Shown here in pieces: positions 1 to 6,752 of a stretch of DNA of 51,151 bases. The stretch spans positions 1 to 51,151 of the forward strand of contig JAJZLQ010000040.1 in NCBI GenBank assembly GCA_021850605.1, written 5' to 3'. The DNA is from Actinomycetes bacterium (GTDB lineage: Bacteria > Actinomycetota > Acidimicrobiia > Acidimicrobiales > Acidimicrobiaceae). The first letter of the stretch is position 1, and each line of letters starts with the position of its first letter. A program made the position numbers and the translations under genes. The notes under the pieces were generated by a model. The model saw nothing but the letters and a program-made list of their open reading frames with translations, had not been told where the DNA came from and did no database searches.

Positions 1-323
1 CGCAGGACGCAACGCTGTACCGCATCTACGGAGATACCGCAGACAACCACGCACGTCCCAACACGGCATCGCCACCGATGGCTTAGGTACCAACCAAAAC
101 CACGGCAAACTTCGCCCCGCTTCCCCCTCGCTCCACGCGCTCCCGAGCTAAGCCACCGGCACAATCACCTTCACCAACAGGCAGGGAACCAGCCCCACGA
201 AGCCGGGGACGCGACACCAGTGTCCCCTGGGCGAACTCCCCGACCACCGTCTGCCCGACGCGGCAATCGGCCTATCCCGCGACACGGAACGCTCGCCGAC
301 CGAAGACACCGCTTAAAAGCCAC
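1..323. other. left-edge stretch without a supportable gene
   Basis: I see no convincing gene here. A plus-strand frame that is open from the left edge stops at a TAG after about 27 codons and could be the tail of a gene lying outside the window, but it is too short to judge. Longer open frames over 220-942 and 272-598 run antisense to, or out of frame with, the oxidase genes and have the composition of shadows. The stretch lies beyond the terminator of the minus-strand oxidase operon, so it is probably spacer plus the end of a neighbouring transcription unit. Confidence 0.4.
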
Positions 324-356
324 GGGGCCGTTCCGGCAAAAAACCGGAACGGCCCC
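324..356 (-). terminator. intrinsic terminator of the oxidase operon
   Basis: A perfect 13-bp inverted repeat (324-336 pairing with 344-356) encloses a 7-nt A-rich loop. Read on the minus strand, the GC-rich stem is followed by a short T-run (TTTT) a few bases after its base. It lies 17 nt beyond the stop of the last gene of the minus-strand ctaC-ctaD-ctaE operon, where a transcription terminator is expected. It is the clearest intrinsic terminator in the window. Confidence 0.85.
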
Positions 357-372
357 GCAAGACCAACTATCC

Positions 373-492
373 CTAGTTGAACCTCTTCCGCTGGAAGAAA
401 CCCCAGAACAGCAGAGCTACGAAAATGCCCAATGGAACCACCATCGTGAGCACTCCGCCAGCCGGCGAGTTCTGGACCATGCCAAGAAACAT
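373..492 (-). CDS. 39-residue single-span membrane peptide, last gene of the oxidase operon
   Basis: This short gene is read from an ATG at 492 to a TAG at 373. The product is 39 residues: a short polar N-terminus, one hydrophobic segment (about residues 14-32, rich in Val, Leu, Ile and Phe, with an aromatic end) and a basic tail containing Gln-Arg-Lys-Arg. A good ribosome-binding site (AGGAAAGG, 499-506 on the plus coordinates) lies 6 nt before the ATG. It follows ctaE by 48 nt on the same strand and precedes the operon terminator. Many heme-copper oxidases carry one-helix accessory subunits (subunit IV, CcoQ/CtaJ-like), so an oxidase accessory subunit is a reasonable inference from position and topology. 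I do not recognise the sequence itself as a named family. Confidence 0.7.
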   Translation of the reverse strand: MFLGMVQNSPAGGVLTMVVPLGIFVALLFWGFFQRKRFN

Positions 493-507
493 AGCAATCC
501 TTTCCTG

Positions 508-535
508 GACCCGGGACGCGTGAACGTCCCGGGTC
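508..535. repeat. perfect hairpin between ctaE and the small membrane gene
   Basis: An 11-bp perfect inverted repeat (508-518 with 525-535) encloses a 6-nt loop and sits in the 48-nt gap after ctaE. No T-run follows it on the minus strand, so it is not a canonical terminator. Its distal arm ends only a base or two before the ribosome-binding site of the 39-residue gene. An mRNA-stabilising or processing hairpin that sets relative expression of ctaE and the small gene is plausible but unproven. Confidence 0.6.
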
Positions 536-540
536 ACTGG

Positions 541-1188
541 CTACAGAACGTAGAAGAGGACGAAAAACAGGATCGACATGATGGACAACGCATTCCATGC
601 GTATGTAAATCCCTCAAGATTCGCCCTGAAGTTCTCCGCCTTCGGCTGACGGGAAATACCGACTCCGCCATCGCCGTCCAGCACCACGCGGTTGCGCACG
701 AGCCGAACCAGCAAGGTCTCGAGCCAGTACATATGGAGCAGGATAATGATGGAGTAAACGGGCGCGAAGGCCACGAACACCCCACCGTACCCGGAAGCAC
801 CCGGGAAGAAGTTCAGCCTGGTCAGCTCCCAAATCTGGAAACCGCCGGCAAGAACCCCAAGCCCGAGGGCCACGAAGCCCCCTACCAACCAGTCGATCGT
901 CGAGCCGCTACGGAGGCGCCGAAACCCGACCGACTGCACTAGCGCGCTTCCTACGACACAAGCCAGGATCAGCGAACCAAGCAGCACGGATGCCGTCTGG
1001 TGATGCGGATCCCACAGCCCATGGGAGTTCAAGGAGCGCAGATAGAAGTAGGCGAAAACAAGCCCACCGAACGCGGTGATGGTCAGAGCGATCGAGATTC
1101 GCGAACCCCACCACAGCGAGCCAAGGGCCGCCTCGTGATACAGCTGCTCCTCGTCTACTGCCGGCCTGTCCTCAGTGATCTCACTCAT
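541..1188 (-). CDS. ctaE: cytochrome c oxidase subunit III
   Basis: This is a 215-residue heme-copper oxidase subunit III, a membrane protein that supports subunit I in reducing oxygen to water. The soluble N-terminus (about 25 residues) is followed by hydrophobic segments near residues 30-52, 65-90, 98-120, 135-160 and 195-215, fitting the short five-helix actinobacterial/cyo type rather than the seven-helix mitochondrial form. The early Leu-Trp-Trp-Gly-Ser stretch and the central Glu-Leu-Thr-Arg-Leu segment are typical of the family. The ATG abuts the TAA of ctaD with no gap (stop at 1189-1191), indicating translational coupling. Family assignment is firm; the exact oxidase subtype is not. 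Confidence 0.93.
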   Translation of the reverse strand: MSEITEDRPAVDEEQLYHEAALGSLWWGSRISIALTITAFGGLVFAYFYLRSLNSHGLWDPHHQTASVLLGSLILACVVGSALVQSVGFRRLRSGSTIDWLVGGFVALGLGVLAGGFQIWELTRLNFFPGASGYGGVFVAFAPVYSIIILLHMYWLETLLVRLVRNRVVLDGDGGVGISRQPKAENFRANLEGFTYAWNALSIMSILFFVLFYVL

Positions 1189-3126
1189 TTATGCCCTCCC
1201 AACCGGATCGAGGTCCTTGGTCTCGTTGACGATGTCGGCAATGGGCAGGGCGTTTGCATCGCCGTACTCATAGGGCCATGACAACACGACGGGAACTCGC
1301 TTGAAGTTGTAAGCGGGCGGCGGATAGGACTCGACGTACCACTCCAGGCTCCGCGAACCCCAGGGATTCCTCACCGTCGGCTTGCGCGTAACCGCAAGCT
1401 GCCAGACAAAGGTAATCGCGAAGAAGAGCAGCGAGGCTCCGAGCAGATAGGCCGAGACCGACACCCACTGATTCAGGAATTGCAGCCGGTGAGCGTACTC
1501 GAAGACGCGACGCGGCATGCCCAACAATCCCACCGCGAAAAGCGGGAGGAAGGTTGAGTTGAAGAACAGGATCATGGTCCAGAAGTGAATCTTCCCCAGC
1601 TTTTCGGAAAGCTGGTAACCGGTCACGAGCGGCGTCCAATAGTAGATCGCGCCAAAGAACGCGAAGATTACTCCACCCATGATCGTGTAGTGGAAGTGAG
1701 CCATGACGAAGAAGCTTCCATGCACGGTGACGTTGATCGGTACGTCCGAGACGTAAACACCGGTCAACCCCCCAAAGAGGAAGTTGAAGTACACACCAAG
1801 CATGAAGAGCATCGGCGTCGTAAGCCGAATCCTCGCACGCCACAGGGTGCCCATTCCCACCAGGTAAATAAAGCCCGTCGGAATGGAGATCAGCTCCGTT
1901 GTCAGCATGAACAGCGGCCGCATGTCGGGATTCATTCCACTCTGGAAGAGGTGGTGCTGCCACACGAAGAAGCTCAGAATCGCCAGGCCTATGAATCCAG
2001 CTGCAGAGGTCTTGTACGCAAATATCGGTTTTCGGGCAAAGACGGGAATGATCTCCGCGACCAAGCCAAATCCGGGTATTGCCAACAAGTACACCTCAGG
2101 ATGGCCGAAGAACCAGAACAGATTCTCCCACAGGAACGATGATCCCCCGTGTCCCGAGTACAGAAGTGAAGTCTGGGCAGTGCGGTCAAGCGCCAGCACA
2201 TACAGACCATCGATCAGCACCGGAATGGACAGGATCATGGTGAAGCCAAGCGAGAGCATCGACCACCCCATGACCGGGAGTCTGCTCCAGGACATACCTG
2301 GCGCCCTGTAGTTGATGATCGTTGCCACCATATTCGTAGAGGCACAGACCATCGACAGGCCCTGCAGGCCGAAGCCAAGGATATAAGTGTCCTGACCAAC
2401 ACCCTGCTGGACCGAGAGCGGAGCGTAACCGGTCCATCCGGACTGGAAGCCACCCTGCCAAAGGCCGGAGAGGAGGATGAAGTAGGAGATGGGGGTGAAC
2501 CAGAACGAAAGAGCCTCAAGACGGGGGAAAGCCACCCGCTTGGAGCCGATCATCAAGGGCACCACGTAGTTTCCGAACGGGCCGAGGACGACCGAGGTCA
2601 TCATCATCATCATCATGGTGCCATGCTCGCCCACAATTTCGATGTAGGTGTCAGGGCTCCAGATGTGATACGTCGGCGAGAGTAGTTCGGTCCTGATGGC
2701 CAGAGCGAGCAGGCCGGCGGTGAAGAAGTAGACGAGCATACCGAAGAGGTACTGCACACCCACCGTCTTGTGATCCAGGGTGTAGCGGAAGTACTTCGTC
2801 CACCCCTTTTCCGTCACCGGCTCCTCAGCCTCAGGCTCGACACCGAAGAGCTTCTGAATCGGGTAGTTGAGTGCGCCCAGTCCGGCGAACCAACCAATGA
2901 TCATGAAGATGTAGCCCATGAACTCCGCGATGTCGTTTGACCCGGAACCCTGAACCTGCTGATAGCCCTGGGTGAAGGAGTTACCTATCCAGTGGCCGAG
3001 CAACCATCCAATCACACCGCCGATGATGCCGGTGATGATGCTCGGTCTGAGCAGACCACCCCCGCCTCCACCTGGCGCGCCGCTCGAAGAACCGGTGCCG
3101 GTCGCTTTCGAGTAGTCAATTGCCAT
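1189..3126 (-). CDS. ctaD: cytochrome c oxidase subunit I, divergent
   Basis: This is the catalytic subunit of a heme-copper oxidase, 645 residues. Metal ligands are all visible: His168 and His479 (low-spin heme), His477 (oxygen-binding heme), and His342, His391 and His392 (CuB) with Tyr346 of the His-Pro-Glu-Val-Tyr motif; Glu344 is the D-channel glutamate. Before the usual start of the family (around residue 115) there is an extra region: a Gly/Ser-rich head and two hydrophobic helices (about 28-48 and 66-90). Six consecutive methionines (171-176) follow His168. Aligned by eye to the Paracoccus enzyme, the D-channel entry Asp124 is Arg197, Asn131 is Glu204 and the K-channel Lys354 is Ile420. 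A GGAGG sequence precedes the ATG. An 11-codon frame in the ctaC-ctaD gap ends as TAATG on this start. Confidence 0.95.
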   Translation of the reverse strand: MAIDYSKATGTGSSSGAPGGGGGGLLRPSIITGIIGGVIGWLLGHWIGNSFTQGYQQVQGSGSNDIAEFMGYIFMIIGWFAGLGALNYPIQKLFGVEPEAEEPVTEKGWTKYFRYTLDHKTVGVQYLFGMLVYFFTAGLLALAIRTELLSPTYHIWSPDTYIEIVGEHGTMMMMMMTSVVLGPFGNYVVPLMIGSKRVAFPRLEALSFWFTPISYFILLSGLWQGGFQSGWTGYAPLSVQQGVGQDTYILGFGLQGLSMVCASTNMVATIINYRAPGMSWSRLPVMGWSMLSLGFTMILSIPVLIDGLYVLALDRTAQTSLLYSGHGGSSFLWENLFWFFGHPEVYLLAIPGFGLVAEIIPVFARKPIFAYKTSAAGFIGLAILSFFVWQHHLFQSGMNPDMRPLFMLTTELISIPTGFIYLVGMGTLWRARIRLTTPMLFMLGVYFNFLFGGLTGVYVSDVPINVTVHGSFFVMAHFHYTIMGGVIFAFFGAIYYWTPLVTGYQLSEKLGKIHFWTMILFFNSTFLPLFAVGLLGMPRRVFEYAHRLQFLNQWVSVSAYLLGASLLFFAITFVWQLAVTRKPTVRNPWGSRSLEWYVESYPPPAYNFKRVPVVLSWPYEYGDANALPIADIVNETKDLDPVGRA

Positions 3127-3189
3127 TAATGCAATCCTCCGATTAGGTGAACATTTTCCATGGCGAGCTCACGCTCGGCCAGGAGATGA

Positions 3190-4101
3190 CTAAAGATTCG
3201 CATTCGGGTCCTGCGGCGGATAATATCCGCCACCGTTGCCGGCATACGAGGGCGTATAGGTGGTCGCGTACTTGGGCAGCAGCTTGGTGACCGCGGCGTT
3301 CTGCGCTTCCATCTGGGTTGCCCACTGCTGGAACTGCGCCTGGGAGACGACGTACCCGTAGTTGTACATGGCACCGTGCCAAACACCACAAAGCTCGTCG
3401 CAGCGCACCGTAAACCGGCCGAGCTGCTGAGTCTTGGTGAAGGCGACGTTGTTGACATCCGGATTGGCGTCGGCCTTGACCCCGAGCTGATACGCCCAGA
3501 AGTCGTGGATCACGTCCAGGCTGGTGACGTTGAACTGAATCTCCGTATTTACCGGCAGATATATGCTCGTCGTCTCCATCCCGCCGAACTGCGGCCAGCG
3601 ATAGGTGAACCGCCATTGCTGGGCGATCACCTGCACCTGCAGCATGTTCTTGGTCTTGGGTGTCCAGATCGGGCTGGGACCCTCGCCACCGCCTGCACCG
3701 GCGGGCACAATCAGGAAATACGTGCCGAACGCAGCCAGGAAGAGCACCAGGACGGTCGTGATGATATACCACGCACCCTGGGTCTTGGAGTTCCCGCGGA
3801 AATCCGCAGCCGGAGCCAACGGATCCTCGCCGGGCTTCACGCGCCACTTGACGAGCGAGTAACCGAAGAAGATCCAGATGAAGAACAGTACCGGCGGCAC
3901 CAGGGTCGACACGAACCTGATGTCGAACTGGGCACCCGCAGCCTGGTCAGTCATCGTTCCTGGCGGCAAATGCGGCCCTAGGACGAACCACACCAGCAGT
4001 GAGCCGATCAGGGAGGTAACTATCCAAACTGCTATGAGCTTGGGTATCGCCTTCCTGGTCGCCTCAACGGATCTCGAGTCATCGAGAGCGTTCTGCGACA
4101 T
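3190..4101 (-). CDS. ctaC: cytochrome c oxidase subunit II with CuA site
   Basis: This 303-residue subunit accepts electrons through the binuclear CuA centre and passes them to subunit I. The CuA ligands are complete: His199, then Cys234, Glu236, Cys238, His242 and Met245 in the C-x3-C-x3-H-x2-M pattern. Hydrophobic segments near residues 20-42, 62-82 and 110-132 give three predicted spans, one more than the usual two. The extracytoplasmic cupredoxin domain covers about 145-265, followed by a Tyr/Pro/Gly-rich tail. No heme c motif (CxxCH) is fused to the C-terminus. The start directly abuts the stop of the cupredoxin gene at 4102, so the two are probably translated together. Confidence 0.94.
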   Translation of the reverse strand: MSQNALDDSRSVEATRKAIPKLIAVWIVTSLIGSLLVWFVLGPHLPPGTMTDQAAGAQFDIRFVSTLVPPVLFFIWIFFGYSLVKWRVKPGEDPLAPAADFRGNSKTQGAWYIITTVLVLFLAAFGTYFLIVPAGAGGGEGPSPIWTPKTKNMLQVQVIAQQWRFTYRWPQFGGMETTSIYLPVNTEIQFNVTSLDVIHDFWAYQLGVKADANPDVNNVAFTKTQQLGRFTVRCDELCGVWHGAMYNYGYVVSQAQFQQWATQMEAQNAAVTKLLPKYATTYTPSYAGNGGGYYPPQDPNANL

Positions 4102-4776
4102 TTACGCCACCACCTTCAGGAATCCGCCCATGTACCCCACGGTCGTCATAGGCCCACCGTTCCCGTTGAGGAAGCCCAAGCCGCAGGGCACAAAGCACTG
4201 CCAGCGGTAGGTCCCCGGGTTACCGGTCTTGATATCGAACGTGATGGTGTTGTGCAACTGGCTCATCGTGCATGGACCCGCATTGCAGAAGTTGCTGGCA
4301 TTGCCATTAACTCCGGCAAAGGGGACGTTTATCCCCAGGGCAGGCACGTTGAACGAGTGGCCGATGCCGTTGCCGACTTGGTCATTGAAATAAGTGGCCG
4401 ACTTCCCGTTGAGGTAGGCAACACCGCCTACAGTACCTGCGACTTGGTCCCACACAGGATTGCGGAATCCGGAGCCTGAGTCATACTGATAGACGGTGAA
4501 ATGAACTTCGGAATGTGCTGGAAGTTGAATGACAGTGGTTCGGACCCACTTTCCACTCGCATTCTGCACCCGGTACCCAACCCAGCTCGGATGTGGGCCG
4601 GTGCCCACAGATCCGTCGACCTGCATTGTGACGTTCACTACCCCGGGAGTGGAAGACGGTTGTGCGGAGATAGTTGGCGGCTTATGTAGCAGCCAGCCCA
4701 CGACGCCGTAGACCACGAGAGCCAAGGCGATCGCGAAGCCGACGACTACGAGAGCCGCTCGAGCTCCTTTCGACAA
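4102..4776 (-). CDS. membrane-anchored cupredoxin-like protein upstream of ctaC
   Basis: The 224-residue product has one N-terminal hydrophobic anchor (about residues 7-30) and an extracytoplasmic beta-rich domain. Candidate copper ligands are His140 in a Gly-His-Ser-Phe-Asn context, Cys194 and Cys198 spaced C-x3-C as in CuA, and Met210 or Met216 near the C-terminus. Position 202, where CuA has its second His, is Phe. A second Cys pair, Cys164 and Cys169, may form a disulfide. Translation starts at TTG (4774-4776) with GAAAGGGG 5 nt upstream. As first gene of the ctaC-D-E operon it could be an electron donor to CuA, a copper chaperone or an extra subunit. I recognise the cupredoxin character but not a named family. 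Confidence 0.75.
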   Translation of the reverse strand: MSKGARAALVVVGFAIALALVVYGVVGWLLHKPPTISAQPSSTPGVVNVTMQVDGSVGTGPHPSWVGYRVQNASGKWVRTTVIQLPAHSEVHFTVYQYDSGSGFRNPVWDQVAGTVGGVAYLNGKSATYFNDQVGNGIGHSFNVPALGINVPFAGVNGNASNFCNAGPCTMSQLHNTITFDIKTGNPGTYRWQCFVPCGLGFLNGNGGPMTTVGYMGGFLKVVA

Positions 4777-4889
4777 TCTAACCCCTTTCGATAACTACCG
4801 TGAAGACTCGGAGGGCCACGGAAGGGACCAAAGACCCTACACAGATGTGACCTTCCTCACCTTCGCGTTCAAACTTACTATGTCCGGAC

Positions 4890-4917
4890 TTTGTTTACGA
4901 TGCGCCTGAGAAACAAA
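4890..4917. promoter_or_regulatory. TTTGTTT-N14-AAACAAA inverted repeat, candidate operator
   Basis: A perfect 7-bp A/T-rich inverted repeat (4890-4896 and 4911-4917) with a 14-bp spacer lies in the 284-bp gap before the cupredoxin-ctaC-D-E operon, about 115 bp from the TTG start. The arm-to-arm distance of 21 bp equals two helical turns, typical of a dimeric regulator site. The rest of the gap (4777-5060) holds no gene that I can support; a weak 6-bp hairpin lies at 4982-5001. The promoter of the operon is presumably here, but no convincing -35/-10 pair could be chosen. Confidence 0.4.
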
Positions 4918-5060
4918 TTTGAAATTGCTGGGCACACTCACCCGTTAGGGGGAGGGCGGGTGCTTCTGGCCTTCTAGCTGCCCTTTTCTGCCCGAAAAAG
5001 GAGTGCGTACATGCGTCTAAGTCAGATACACCGCTGACCCAAGCTGCGGGGAAGGTGCAG

Positions 5061-5687
5061 TTAGGAAGAAAGCAGCGCAGTAACGCGCTGCGTCAGAGTC
5101 TTGTTCGAGATCGCCCCGGCCACATAGCCCTTGACGATTCCCTTGGCGGACACGAAGACGGTGACGGGGACGCCGGGTATTAAATAGGGCCCGACCAGAT
5201 CCCCATTGGCGTCGAGCACCGTCGGGTAAGGCACGTGGTCGGCCTGCACCATCTGCAGAGCCGACGAAGCACCCGAGGTTTCGGCCACGCCTATGAAGTT
5301 GATCTTGCCGGCGTACTTGGATCCAAGCGCCGCGAAGGTTGGCATTTCTTCATGGCAGGGCACGCAAGCAGGCGAAAAGAAGTTGATCACTACCGGCTTG
5401 CCAAGTAGCTGCCCCAGAGCCACCGACTGCGACGAATCGGCGAGGCTGGGAAGCTTGAATGTGGGTGCGCTCTGACCCACTAGAGACGAACTCGTTAGAA
5501 CTCCGGATCCCGGCAAATTCGCCGAACCCGTGGCACCGCTCTGGGTGGCCTTCATAACCGCGTAGCCCACCAGAGCCGCGAGCACAATAACGACTGCTAG
5601 AGCCGCCGCCTTTCGTCTTGGTGCGTGTCCCCTCGGCTCAGCCGGGGTATCGGGTGCATCCCGATCAGAAATGATGGACAAGGACAT
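5061..5687 (-). CDS. membrane-anchored TlpA/ResA-like thioredoxin
   Basis: The 208-residue protein has a cytoplasmic N-terminus, one signal-anchor helix (about residues 26-46) and an extracytoplasmic thioredoxin domain from about residue 70. The active-site motif is Cys108-Val-Pro-Cys111, preceded by the family's Phe-Phe-Ser-Pro-Ala segment, and the later Gly-Val-Pro-Val-Thr provides the cis-proline. Proteins of this family keep cysteines reduced outside the membrane, for heme attachment or for CuA assembly. It overlaps the end of ctaB by 23 nt and lies upstream of the CuA-bearing subunit, so reduction of the CuA cysteines is the likely role here. That role is inferred from context; the fold assignment is firm. 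Confidence 0.87.
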   Translation of the reverse strand: MSLSIISDRDAPDTPAEPRGHAPRRKAAALAVVIVLAALVGYAVMKATQSGATGSANLPGSGVLTSSSLVGQSAPTFKLPSLADSSQSVALGQLLGKPVVINFFSPACVPCHEEMPTFAALGSKYAGKINFIGVAETSGASSALQMVQADHVPYPTVLDANGDLVGPYLIPGVPVTVFVSAKGIVKGYVAGAISNKTLTQRVTALLSS

Positions 5688-6570
5688 CGACTCCCATTGC
5701 CAGGAAAAGGAGCGTCAGGTATGTAATCGAATAACTGAAAACGCGCATGGCGAGCTTGGGGCTCTGAGAAGCACGGAGCTTGAAGGCGTAGTAGAGGAAA
5801 CCGGCTCCGAGGATGGCTGCCGACACCTCATAGATCGCACCCAGATGCGCAACCGGGCCGAGAAGCAAGGTCACCACCACCATCGCGATGGTGTAGATGA
5901 TGATCTCCCTTGCCGTCCGCTTGAAGGTCGCCACCGAAGGGAGCATGGGGACCCCGGCCGCTGAATAGTCCTCACGATAGCGAAAAGCGAGTGCCCAGAA
6001 GTGTGGCGGGGTCCATAGGAAGATGACCAGGAACATGAGTACTCCGGCCATGGTGATGTCGTTCTGCACCGCCGCCCATCCAACCAGCACCGGCGCAGCC
6101 CCGGCGGCACCGCCGATAACGATGTTCTGGCTGGAGGAGCGCTTCAACCACATGGTGTAGACAAAAACGTAGAATAGCGCAGCCGCCAGCGAGAGCACCG
6201 CGGAGAGAAGGTTGACGTAGCGCCAAAGCATCAAGAACGAAAGCGCCTCGATGGTAATCGCGAAAGCCAGTCCTGCCGCGGGGGTGATCTCCCCGGTGAC
6301 GAGCGGACGGGATTTGGTACGCTTCATCACAGCGTCGATGTCGCGGTCGAACCACATGTTCACCGCATTGGCGCCACCAGCCGAAAGCGTCCCGCCGGCG
6401 AGAGTGACCAAGACCAGCGACAGCGATGGAAGGCCGCGCTCGGCGACGACCATGGCGGGGAGAGTAGTGGTAAGCAGAAGCTCGATTATGCGCGGCTTCA
6501 TCAGTGCCACGTATGCGCGAACCGTCCGCAACCCGAATCCAGTCTTGACGGCTACAGGAATGGAATTCAT
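5665..6570 (-). CDS. ctaB: protoheme IX farnesyltransferase
   Basis: This 301-residue polytopic UbiA-family enzyme transfers a farnesyl group to heme b, giving heme O, the precursor of heme A used by the neighbouring oxidase. The first Asp-rich motif reads N-x3-D-x2-I-D-x2-M-x-R-T, beginning near residue 90 after Gly-Gly-Ala-Asn-Ala, and a second conserved stretch (Trp-Thr-Pro-Pro-His-Phe-Trp then Tyr-Arg-Glu-Asp-Tyr) lies near residues 185-202. Eight to nine hydrophobic helices are visible, matching the usual length and topology. It is first in the minus-strand group and divergent from the M24 peptidase. No ctaA (heme A synthase) is seen in the window. Confidence 0.95.
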   Translation of the reverse strand: MNSIPVAVKTGFGLRTVRAYVALMKPRIIELLLTTTLPAMVVAERGLPSLSLVLVTLAGGTLSAGGANAVNMWFDRDIDAVMKRTKSRPLVTGEITPAAGLAFAITIEALSFLMLWRYVNLLSAVLSLAAALFYVFVYTMWLKRSSSQNIVIGGAAGAAPVLVGWAAVQNDITMAGVLMFLVIFLWTPPHFWALAFRYREDYSAAGVPMLPSVATFKRTAREIIIYTIAMVVVTLLLGPVAHLGAIYEVSAAILGAGFLYYAFKLRASQSPKLAMRVFSYSITYLTLLFLAMGVDVLVHHF

Positions 6571-6752
6571 GCTGCGAGGAGACCCGCCTTTCGTGCTGGC
6601 GCCGGACCGCGGCTTCGAAATGCTTGACCGCTATGACCATAGCCGCAGCTTCGAGCATAACGGATTGCACCCCGCGCTTGTACGGACAAACGTCGGATAA
6701 ATACATACAGTATCCTAAGAATGATCTAATCGGCGGTCGGGGAGGTATCGCG
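6571..6752. promoter_or_regulatory. divergent promoter region, ctaB / M24 peptidase
   Basis: These 182 bp separate two divergent transcription units, so promoters in both directions are expected. The segment 6690-6728 is clearly richer in A+T than its surroundings and contains a GGATA/TATCC inverted repeat (6695-6699, 6711-6715). GGGGAGG at 6739-6745 is the ribosome-binding site that decides the GTG start of the peptidase at 6753. I could not pick unambiguous -35 and -10 hexamers. Confidence 0.4.

Noticed and set aside
220-942. Plus-strand open frame of about 240 codons crossing ctaE and the terminator
   Set aside because: It spans a terminator, has low-complexity Pro/Arg/Glu-rich content with no recognisable domain, and is antisense to the well-supported ctaE and the small gene.
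4982-5001. Small hairpin after the TlpA-like gene
   Set aside because: Only 6 A/T-rich base pairs and no T-run; too weak to call a terminator.
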